From Rhodospirillales bacterium (lineage in GTDB: Bacteria > Pseudomonadota > Alphaproteobacteria > Geminicoccales > Geminicoccaceae), in assembly GCA_007131045.1 (NCBI GenBank), contig SLRI01000062.1, positions 1 through 6,421 on the forward strand: 6,421 bases of DNA. The letters run 5' to 3'. The notes beneath the pieces were generated by a model. That model was not told the DNA's origin. It did not search any database and worked only from the letters and a program-made list of their open reading frames with translations. The number at the start of each line of letters is the position of its first letter. The stretch's first letter is position 1. Shown in pieces: positions 1 through 5,607 of the stretch. The position numbers and the translations under genes were made by a program.

Positions 1-846
1 CCTTATCTGAAGAGCATTCAACCGGTCGGCCCCTGGCCCGACGTCTCCGATCTCGGTCACATCTACAATCAGGTGCGCCGCAGCTTTCCCGATGCGACGG
101 TCCTGGGCGGGATGTGCAGCTACTTCACCGAGCTCAACCGCAAGCGCCCGCCCGAAGCCACCATCGACGGCATCTCCTGCTCCACCTCCCCCATCGTCCA
201 TGCCGCCGACGACCGCTCGGTGATGGAGACCCATGAGGCCCTGCCGGCGGTGCTGCTGAGCATGGCCGCGATGGCGCCGGGCAAGCCGCTGCACATCGGA
301 CCATCCGCGATCGCCATGCGGCACAACCCCTATGGTGCAACAACCGCGCAAAACCCCCGGCGCGAGCGGGTCGCGATGGCCGGGGAAGATCCCCGCCAGC
401 GCGGCCTTTTCGCCGCCGCCTGGAGCGTCGGCTATGCCGCCGGCATCGTGCGGGGCGGGACTGCTGAGGGCGGGGTGGCGAGCCTGGCCCTGAACCATCT
501 GAGCGGTCCATCGGGGGTGCTCGACGAAGACGGCACGGTGCGACCCGTTTATCACGTGATGCGCGCGCTCTGCCGGGCGAGTGGTGCCGCCCTTCGTCCC
601 ATCGATGTCGCCAGTGCGGCACTCGCCGGGCTCGCCTGGCGAGAGGCGGATCGCGATCGTCTGCTCGTTGCGAACCTGTCGCCGGCGACGGTCCGCCTCG
701 CCAGCGCCACAGAACTCCATGGGCAGATCCTCGATACCGAGAGCATGGCCTCCGCCCGCCATCCGGCTTGGCTCGATCAGGCCGGCAACACCATCGAGCC
801 GACCATCGAACTCGGACCCTATGCCGTGCTTTTCGCCAGCAGCTGA
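1..846 (+). CDS. apnL: D-apionate lactonase-like protein, C-terminal part (5' end outside window)
   Basis: The frame is open from base 1 to TGA at 844-846, giving 281 residues with no N-terminus; a GTG at 73 is internal, since conserved-looking sequence continues upstream of it. Residues 1 to about 190 look like the second half of a TIM barrel. They include SYFTELNR (40-47), the PIVHAADDRS stretch (64-73) and a barrel-closing segment GPSGVLDEDG to VYHVMRAL (169-190). Residues from about 200 to 281 look like a small C-terminal beta domain ending in GPYAVLFASS. I recognise this arrangement as the ApnL family, which hydrolyses D-apionolactone to D-apionate in D-apiose catabolism; family members are roughly 600 aa, so about half lies upstream. 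No signal peptide can be judged. A Gfo/Idh/MocA dehydrogenase resembling ApsD at the other end of the cluster fits the same pathway. The alternative is another GH-like TIM-barrel protein of unknown substrate. The coding call is near certain; the lactonase name is moderate. Confidence 0.68.
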   Translation, partial: PYLKSIQPVGPWPDVSDLGHIYNQVRRSFPDATVLGGMCSYFTELNRKRPPEATIDGISCSTSPIVHAADDRSVMETHEALPAVLLSMAAMAPGKPLHIGPSAIAMRHNPYGATTAQNPRRERVAMAGEDPRQRGLFAAAWSVGYAAGIVRGGTAEGGVASLALNHLSGPSGVLDEDGTVRPVYHVMRALCRASGAALRPIDVASAALAGLAWREADRDRLLVANLSPATVRLASATELHGQILDTESMASARHPAWLDQAGNTIEPTIELGPYAVLFASS

Positions 847-852
847 GCACGC

Positions 853-879
853 TTGTCGTGATGGGAGAGCTGGTATAAT
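853..879 (+). promoter_or_regulatory. Candidate sigma-70-type promoter for the transporter genes
   Basis: A perfect TATAAT lies at 874-879, preceded by TG and one base (871-873), so it reads as an extended -10 element. A TTGTCG that could serve as -35 lies at 853-858, with a 15-bp spacer that is shorter than the usual 16-18; the extended -10 could compensate. This short AT-rich patch stands out in GC-rich DNA and sits in the 88-bp gap between the lactonase-like gene and the first permease. Transcription would start near 886 and leave a leader of about 50 nt. It implies that the transporter genes can be transcribed separately from the upstream gene. Predicted by eye only. Confidence 0.5.
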
Positions 880-925
880 GATTATCAGATACGAATAGGC
901 GGGAACGCCGACGACTGTCACCGAG

Positions 926-933
926 GGAGGTGA
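926..933 (+). promoter_or_regulatory. Ribosome-binding site deciding the TTG start at 935
   Basis: GGAGGTGA at 926-933 is an uninterrupted match to the 16S rRNA anti-Shine-Dalgarno sequence. It supports TTG at 935 as the start of the first permease. An in-frame GTG at 965 has no comparable site. Confidence 0.75.
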
Positions 934-934
934 A

Positions 935-1879
935 TTGAGCGCGAGAAATCTCGCGGGCGGTGCCGTGGCAACGGTGCCGACGCACAAGCGCAATCGCTGG
1001 CGGGACAACCACGATCGGTTCGTGGGCTTTCTGCTGCTCATGCCGCTCGTGGCCCTGATCCTCGGTCTCACGGTCTATCCGATCGCCCAAGTGATGCAGC
1101 TCTCGACCCAGCAGCAGGGCCTGTTCTCGACCGAATCGACCTTCGTCGGCCTGCAGAACTTCCAGAACGTGGTGCAGCACGAGGCCTTCACCCGTTCGGT
1201 CAAGAACACCTTCACCTTCGCCTTCGGCAGCCTCGCCCTGCAGATGGCCATCGGCCTCGCCGTCGCGCTGCTGCTCAATCGCCAGTTCCCGCTGCGCACG
1301 CCGATCCGCGGCGCCATGCTCTTCTCCTACCTGGTGCCCTACGTGGTCGCCGCGATGACCTGGAAGTTCATGTTCTCGGACGCAACGGGGATCTTGAACT
1401 ACTTCATCCGGACCTGGAACCTGCCGATGGCGGCCTCGCCTTTCGGCTCGCTCGACTGGTCGATGTTCGGGGTCATCCTGGTCAACACCTGGAAGAACTT
1501 CCCGTTCATGGTGCTGGTGTTCCTCGCACAGCTGCAGACCATCGACCAGGAGCTCTACGAGGCGGCCGCGGTCGACGGGGCCAGCAGCTTCCAGCAATTC
1601 TGGAACATCACCCTGCCGTCGCTCATTCCGATCATGCTGGTGGTCGGCATGCTGCGAACCATCTGGAACTTCAACAATTTCGAAGTCGTCTTCCTGTTGA
1701 CCCAGGGCGGCCCCTTGGGCCGAACCGAGACCCTGCCGCTCTTGATCTACCGCTTCGTCTTCGGCGAGTTCAGCCTCGGCCGTGGTGCTGCCCTTGCCGT
1801 CATCGTCTTCTGCATCCTCGTCTCGATGTCGATCGTCTACTGGTATTTCTACGAGCGGATGCAGGAGAAGTTCCGATGA
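935..1879 (+). CDS. CUT1-family ABC sugar transporter permease (MalF/UgpA type)
   Basis: A 314-aa inner-membrane subunit of a carbohydrate ABC importer. After a basic cytoplasmic N-terminus (KRNRWRDNHDR, about 18-28) there are about six hydrophobic segments, near 29-50, 94-115, 126-147, 176-198, 233-254 and 285-304. The ATPase-docking EAA loop is clear at about 209-231: EAAAVDGAS, then FWNITLPSLIP. Length and topology are normal for MalF/UgpA-like permeases without the large MalF periplasmic loop. The TTG start at 935 is chosen for its excellent Shine-Dalgarno site; GTG at 965 is the fallback. The stop overlaps the start of the second permease by four bases (ATGA), so the two are probably translationally coupled and form a heterodimer. 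The substrate cannot be read from the sequence. Context suggests a plant-derived sugar, possibly D-apiose or an apioside. No ATPase partner is encoded in the window. Confidence 0.93.
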   Translation: MSARNLAGGAVATVPTHKRNRWRDNHDRFVGFLLLMPLVALILGLTVYPIAQVMQLSTQQQGLFSTESTFVGLQNFQNVVQHEAFTRSVKNTFTFAFGSLALQMAIGLAVALLLNRQFPLRTPIRGAMLFSYLVPYVVAAMTWKFMFSDATGILNYFIRTWNLPMAASPFGSLDWSMFGVILVNTWKNFPFMVLVFLAQLQTIDQELYEAAAVDGASSFQQFWNITLPSLIPIMLVVGMLRTIWNFNNFEVVFLLTQGGPLGRTETLPLLIYRFVFGEFSLGRGAALAVIVFCILVSMSIVYWYFYERMQEKFR

Positions 1880-2721
1880 CCAGCATCTCGCCGGCCGCCC
1901 GCCGCTTCGAGAGCATGGTCTTTACCCTCTGCGCGGTCACGGTGCTGTTGATCGTCCTGTTGCCGCTGGTCTGGATGTTCTTCTCCAGCTTCAAGCCGAA
2001 CACCGAGCTCTTCCAGCGCCCGCCGCAGATGCTGCCTCGGGTCTGGACCGTCGAGCACTATATCGAGCTCTGGAACTTCACCACATTTCCCCGCTACTTC
2101 CTCAACACCTTCCTGGTCGCCGGCATCGCCTGTGTGATCGGCATCCTGGTGAGCCTCGCCTCGGTCTATGCGGTCACCCGCTTTCAATTCATCGGCGCTA
2201 GGCCGTTCACCTTCGGTGTGCTCTTCATCTACATGCTGCCGCCGATCCTCTTGGCCCTGCCGTTCTTCCGCATCTGGTTCAACCTGGGCCAGCTCAACTC
2301 GCTGCCGGCGCTCGCCATCACCTATCTGACGATCACCTTGCCGTTCTCGTTGTGGATCCTGCGGCCCTATATCGAGGCGATCCCGCGCGCCCTCGAGGAG
2401 GCCGCGATGATCGACGGCTGCACCCGGTTTCAGGCCTTCCGGAAGGTGATCGTGCCGCAGGCCTGGCCGGGGATCATCGCCACCTTCGTCTTCACCTTCG
2501 TCGTCGTCTGGAACGAGCTGCTCTATTCGCTCGTGCTGATCAGCGACGAGCCCAAGCGCACCGTCTCGCTCGGCATCGCGTCCCTCATCCTGGAGACCTC
2601 GGTCTATAGCTGGGGGCTGGTCAACGCCGCGGGCGTGCTCGCCACCATCCCCGTCCTCTTCCTCTTCGCGCTCGTCACCCGGCACATGGTCACCGGGCTC
2701 GGCGCCGGTGCGGTTAAATGA
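1876..2721 (+). CDS. CUT1-family ABC sugar transporter permease (MalG/UgpE type)
   Basis: A 281-aa second inner-membrane permease subunit. Hydrophobic segments lie near 14-36, 76-100, 111-131, 143-162, 199-221 and 247-268. The EAA loop is at about 174-200 (EEAAMIDGCTRFQAF, then VIVPQAWPG). The protein ends with MVTGLGAGAVK, the C-terminal pattern common in MalG-type subunits. ATG at 1876 overlaps the previous stop (ATGA), and AGGAG at 1863-1867 gives an eight-base spacer, so the start is secure. It pairs with the preceding permease to form the translocation channel. The final codons overlap a spurious ATG at 2718; the true binding-protein gene begins 44 bases after this stop. Substrate is unknown beyond the carbohydrate family. 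Confidence 0.94.
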   Translation: MTSISPAARRFESMVFTLCAVTVLLIVLLPLVWMFFSSFKPNTELFQRPPQMLPRVWTVEHYIELWNFTTFPRYFLNTFLVAGIACVIGILVSLASVYAVTRFQFIGARPFTFGVLFIYMLPPILLALPFFRIWFNLGQLNSLPALAITYLTITLPFSLWILRPYIEAIPRALEEAAMIDGCTRFQAFRKVIVPQAWPGIIATFVFTFVVVWNELLYSLVLISDEPKRTVSLGIASLILETSVYSWGLVNAAGVLATIPVLFLFALVTRHMVTGLGAGAVK

Positions 2722-2752
2722 TGGTCACCGGCCAATCCAACAAGGATCAAAT

Positions 2753-2757
2753 GGAGG
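2753..2757 (+). promoter_or_regulatory. Ribosome-binding site deciding the start of the first binding protein
   Basis: GGAGG at 2753-2757 lies eight bases before ATG 2766 and selects that codon over two in-frame upstream ATGs at 2718 and 2751. ATG 2718 overlaps the permease stop and has no ribosome-binding site. ATG 2751 has only a weak AAGGA at 2742-2746. Starting at 2766 also places the signal peptide directly at the N-terminus. Confidence 0.8.
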
Positions 2758-2765
2758 CTGATATC

Positions 2766-4103
2766 ATGCGACCTCGTCATTTAATGGCAGCCGTGGCCCT
2801 GGTGGCGACAACGGCGCTTGCCGGCACGGCGCTCGCCCAGGGCATCGACACTGTCCGGTTCTTGAGCCAGGAGACCGATCCGGACGTGGTGCGCGTCCAG
2901 CGCGCCTGGGTCGAGAAGTTCGTGTCGGAGAACCCCGGCACCGACGTCATCCTGGAGAGTGCGCCCAACACCGTCATCAACCAGCGGATCGCCACCTACG
3001 TCCAGGCAGGGGCCACGCTCGACGTCATCCACTCCGACCCCGGCTCCTCCGCGAGGCTCGCCGCTGCAGGCCTTTTGGCGCCGATCGACGATGTGGTCGA
3101 GCGGCTCGGTGGCCGCGACAGCTTCCTGCGCAATCGCCTGCTGATCGTCGACGATCAGGTCTATGCCCTCAACCAGTCGGCCGGCATTCCGCAGTTCCAC
3201 TACAGGAAGGACCTCTTCGAAGCGGCCGGGCTCGAGCCGCCGACCACTTGGGAAGAGCTCTTGCATGCCGCCAAGACGCTGCATTCCGACGACGTCGCCG
3301 GAATCGCCCTGGCCGGTGGCGAGAACCGCATGACGACGATCATGTCGACGATCTTCGTCTGGCAGAACTGCCACGACCTCTTCGACGAGGACCTCAACCT
3401 CCTGATGGACCACGAGCGGACCGCCGAGGCCGCCGCGATGTATGCCGAACTCTTGCAGTACGCCCCGCCCGACGCCGTGTCCTGGGCCTTTCAGGAGCCG
3501 ATCGAGAGCTTCTGGTCGGGCCGTGCCGCGATGGTGCTCTACTGGCACGCCATGGACCTCACCTACCGGCAGAACCCGGACCTGATCGAGAATGTCGGTA
3601 TCGGCCCCGTCATCGGTCACCGGATGAAGGCGACCCAGATGGGGGCCCGCAACATCGCGGTCTTCAAGGAATCGCCCACGGTCGAGACCGGCAAGCAATG
3701 GATCGAGTTCATGTTCACGCCGGAGAACGCGGCGATGCTGACCGAGACCTCGCCGCAGCTCTACCCGCCGGCGACCGAAGGGGCGATGGAGGCGCTACGG
3801 ACTTCGGAGGCCGGCAGCATGCAGGCCTTCGGTGACATCCTCTTCGACGTCCACTGGGCGGCCGATCCTTACGCGATCAGCGAGATCCTGCACGCCGGGG
3901 CCGTCGATCGAGAGAACTGCACCATCCGCGACACCAACATCGTCAACCCCTACATCGCCACCCTCTGGAACAGCAATCTCTATGCCCGAGCGATCCAGCG
4001 GATCGCCTACGAGGGCATGGACCCGCGCGAGGCCGTCGCCGAGGCGCATCGTCTCCTGCAGGAGCAGATCGACGTCGCCAAGATGGAACTCGCCCAACAA
4101 TGA
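2766..4103 (+). CDS. Periplasmic sugar-binding protein, ABC transporter (copy 1 of a tandem pair)
   Basis: A 445-aa extracytoplasmic solute-binding protein of the CUT1-associated family (SBP_bac_1-like fold by pattern). Residues 1-24 form a Sec signal peptide: basic MRPRH, a hydrophobic AAVALVATTALAG core, then TALA cleaved before Q25. There is no lipobox cysteine, so the mature protein should be free in the periplasm. The mature part starts with TVRFLSQETDP. It carries family-typical stretches such as FHYRKDLFEAAGLEPP (144-159), TWEELLHAA (161-169) and the FWSGRAAM motif (249-256). It has two cysteines, C202 and C385, both shared with copy 2 and possibly disulfide-bonded. It follows the permeases by 44 bases and delivers substrate to them. 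A perfect hairpin begins seven bases after the stop. The ligand is not determined; context suggests apiose, apionate or an apiose-containing glycoside. Confidence 0.93.
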   Translation: MRPRHLMAAVALVATTALAGTALAQGIDTVRFLSQETDPDVVRVQRAWVEKFVSENPGTDVILESAPNTVINQRIATYVQAGATLDVIHSDPGSSARLAAAGLLAPIDDVVERLGGRDSFLRNRLLIVDDQVYALNQSAGIPQFHYRKDLFEAAGLEPPTTWEELLHAAKTLHSDDVAGIALAGGENRMTTIMSTIFVWQNCHDLFDEDLNLLMDHERTAEAAAMYAELLQYAPPDAVSWAFQEPIESFWSGRAAMVLYWHAMDLTYRQNPDLIENVGIGPVIGHRMKATQMGARNIAVFKESPTVETGKQWIEFMFTPENAAMLTETSPQLYPPATEGAMEALRTSEAGSMQAFGDILFDVHWAADPYAISEILHAGAVDRENCTIRDTNIVNPYIATLWNSNLYARAIQRIAYEGMDPREAVAEAHRLLQEQIDVAKMELAQQ

Positions 4104-4109
4104 GCCCAT

Positions 4110-4139
4110 GGCCGACGGGCAGAAGGCTGCCCGTCGGCC
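4110..4139 (+). terminator. 13-bp perfect hairpin after the first binding-protein gene
   Basis: Arms 4110-4122 and 4127-4139 are exact reverse complements (GGCCGACGGGCAG and CTGCCCGTCGGCC) around the four-base loop AAGG. Only three T residues follow (4140-4142), so it resembles a weak intrinsic terminator or a 3'-end-protecting structure. It lies in the 64-bp gap between the two binding-protein genes. Partial termination or RNA stabilisation here would raise copy 1 output relative to copy 2, a known strategy for binding-protein genes. The structure is seen directly; the function is inferred. Confidence 0.75.
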
Positions 4140-4153
4140 TTTCCACCAATCCC

Positions 4154-4159
4154 GGGGAG
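4154..4159 (+). promoter_or_regulatory. Ribosome-binding site deciding the start of the second binding protein
   Basis: GGGGAG at 4154-4159 lies eight bases before ATG 4168. The reading frame is open much further upstream, into copy 1, but only this start has a ribosome-binding site and gives an immediate signal peptide. Confidence 0.75.
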
Positions 4160-4167
4160 ATCGACCA

Positions 4168-5505
4168 ATGCCCGTCCGCCGTGCCGTGCTCGCCAGCGCC
4201 GCCTTGCTGGCCGCCACCGCCCTCACGCCCATCGCCGAGGCGCAAGGCATCAAGACCGTCCGCTATCTCAATCAGGAGACCGATCCCACGGTCGTCGCCA
4301 TCCAGCGCGGCTGGGTGGAGGACTTCATCGCCGAGAATCCAGGCATCGACGTGATCCTCGAAGGCGCCCCGGCCGGCGTCATCAACCAGCGGATCGCGAC
4401 CTACGTGCAGGCCGGGGCACCCCTGGATGTCGTCCACGCCGACGGAGGCTCTGCCGCCCGCGCCGCTGCCGCCGGGCTGCTCGAGCCCCTCGACGACGTG
4501 GTCGAGGCGCTGGGCGGTCGCGATGCCTTCCTGCCGGGCCGCCTGCTGGTCTATGGCGACCACGTCTATTCGATCAACCAAGCCGGCACGAGCCCGCAGC
4601 TCCATTATCGCAAGGACCTCTTCGAGCAAGCCGGTCTGGAGCCTCCGACCAACTGGGAGGAGCTGCTCCACGCAGCCCAAACCCTTCATTCGGACGAGGT
4701 CGCGGGCATTGCGCTCCCGGGTGGCGAGAATCGGGCCACGACCATCTATTCGGGCGTCTTCCTCTGGCAGAATTGCGGCGACTTCTTCGACCCCGACCTG
4801 AATGTCACCCTGGACAACGAGCGTACCGCCGAGGCGCTTCGGTTCTACGCCGACCTGCTCGAGTACACGCCCCCCGATTCCGTCTCCTGGGCGTTCAACG
4901 AGCCGATCGAGAGCTTCTGGTCCGGCCGCTCCGCCATGGTCGCGTATTGGCACGGCCTCGACCTCACCTTCCGCCAGAACCCGGCTCTGGTCGAGAATAT
5001 CGGCGTGGTGCCGATGCCCGAGGGGCGGATGCGGGTGACGGAGCAGGGTGGCCGCTACGTGTCGGTCTTCAACAGCTCGCAATCGATCGACGAGTCGAAG
5101 AAGTGGGTGCAGTACATCTTCACGCCGGAGAACGCGACGACGCTCACCGAGACCACCCCGATGCTCTACCCGCCGGCGACCGACGCCGGCATCGAGATGC
5201 TGCGCGCCTCGGAAGCGCCGGCGATCCAGGCCTACGGCGACATCCTTTTCAACGTCACCTATCCGACGGCGGAGTTCGCCTACAACCAGATCTTCAACGG
5301 CGGCGGCATCGATCCCGAAAACTGCACGATTCGCGATACCGGGGTCATCAATCCCTATGTCAGCGTGGTCTGGAACAGCAATCTCTACGCCCGCGCGGTG
5401 CAGCAGGTGGCCTTTCAGGACCGTGACCCTGCCGAGGCCGCTGCCGAGGCGCACGCCGCGATCGCCCAACAGGTCGAGGTCGCCAAGAGCGAAATGCAGA
5501 ACTGA
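4168..5505 (+). CDS. Periplasmic sugar-binding protein, ABC transporter (copy 2 of a tandem pair)
   Basis: A 445-aa solute-binding protein, paralogous to the preceding gene and exactly the same length. Signal peptide residues 1-25 (MPVRR, hydrophobic ASAALLAATAL core, IAEA) are cleaved before Q26, again without a lipobox. The mature part aligns to copy 1 with a one-residue offset and no gap until the last few residues; I count about 265 identical of 421 (63%). Shared blocks include the VINQRIATYVQAGA stretch, LHYRKDLFEQAGLEPP (145-160), FWSGRSAM (250-257), ENCTIRDT (385-392) and WNSNLYARA (402-410). Cysteines C203 and C386 are conserved. Divergence is concentrated near 121-141, 272-311 and 362-381, whereas the two signal peptides differ freely. 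It probably feeds the same permease pair with a related but different ligand, or with different affinity. A second hairpin follows the stop. Confidence 0.93.
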   Translation: MPVRRAVLASAALLAATALTPIAEAQGIKTVRYLNQETDPTVVAIQRGWVEDFIAENPGIDVILEGAPAGVINQRIATYVQAGAPLDVVHADGGSAARAAAAGLLEPLDDVVEALGGRDAFLPGRLLVYGDHVYSINQAGTSPQLHYRKDLFEQAGLEPPTNWEELLHAAQTLHSDEVAGIALPGGENRATTIYSGVFLWQNCGDFFDPDLNVTLDNERTAEALRFYADLLEYTPPDSVSWAFNEPIESFWSGRSAMVAYWHGLDLTFRQNPALVENIGVVPMPEGRMRVTEQGGRYVSVFNSSQSIDESKKWVQYIFTPENATTLTETTPMLYPPATDAGIEMLRASEAPAIQAYGDILFNVTYPTAEFAYNQIFNGGGIDPENCTIRDTGVINPYVSVVWNSNLYARAVQQVAFQDRDPAEAAAEAHAAIAQQVEVAKSEMQN

Positions 5506-5517
5506 GCGACCCACGCC

Positions 5518-5552
5518 ACGGCCGCCCGCCTTCCTCCGACGCGGGCGGCCGT
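5518..5552 (+). terminator. 12-bp perfect hairpin after the second binding-protein gene
   Basis: Arms 5518-5529 (ACGGCCGCCCGC) and 5541-5552 (GCGGGCGGCCGT) are exact reverse complements around an 11-base pyrimidine-rich loop at 5530-5540. No T tract follows (ACTGGTGATC comes next), so simple intrinsic termination is unlikely. It could act as an mRNA 3'-end stabiliser, a processing site or a partial attenuator between the transport genes and the dehydrogenase. It begins 12 bases after the stop, a placement like that of the hairpin after copy 1. Structure observed; role inferred. Confidence 0.65.
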
Positions 5553-5566
5553 ACTGGTGATCATTC

Positions 5567-5572
5567 GAGGAG
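5567..5572 (+). promoter_or_regulatory. Strong ribosome-binding site before an eight-codon mini-ORF
   Basis: GAGGAG at 5567-5572 sits eight bases before ATG 5581, an ideal distance. It is 31 bases from ATG 5604, the first plausible dehydrogenase start, which itself has no recognisable site. The best ribosome entry point therefore does not match the dehydrogenase frame. Confidence 0.6.
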
Positions 5573-5580
5573 TCGGGACG

Positions 5581-5607
5581 ATGGCAGCGACGCGGCGCGA
5601 CCGATGA
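5581..5607 (+). other. Eight-codon mini-ORF overlapping the dehydrogenase start
   Basis: ATG 5581 reads MAATRRDR and then TGA at 5605-5607. This stop overlaps both ATG codons of the dehydrogenase start (ATGATG, 5604-5609). It has the strong GAGGAG ribosome-binding site, so ribosomes would end exactly where they can restart. It may be a translational-coupling leader. Alternatively it marks a one-base indel: the peptide would make a natural N-terminal extension of the dehydrogenase if one base were added. Too short to be claimed as a functional peptide. Confidence 0.4.

Noticed and set aside
898..909. GGCG-GGAA-CGCC mini-hairpin in the leader before the first permease
   Set aside because: A four-base stem is expected by chance in GC-rich DNA. 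The GNRA-type loop is curious but not enough to claim a riboswitch or regulatory RNA.
134..1597. 487-codon open frame on the minus strand
   Set aside because: It lies opposite the lactonase-like gene and the first permease. Its product is low-complexity and rich in Arg, Gly, Glu and His, typical of antisense frames in GC-rich DNA.
1849..2685. 278-codon open frame on the minus strand, and a similar one at 2781-3698
   Set aside because: Both are shadows of the second permease and the first binding protein, with charged low-complexity translations.
2718..2765. ATGA-overlapping start of the first binding protein, coupled to the permease stop
   Set aside because: It would put 16 residues before the signal peptide and has no suitable ribosome-binding site. 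ATG 2766 has GGAGG at ideal distance.
3832..4167. In-frame upstream extension of the second binding protein into the first
   Set aside because: Its translation is a Ser/Thr/Pro/Arg-rich out-of-frame reading of copy 1, and the hairpin lies inside it. ATG 4168 has a ribosome-binding site and an immediate signal peptide.
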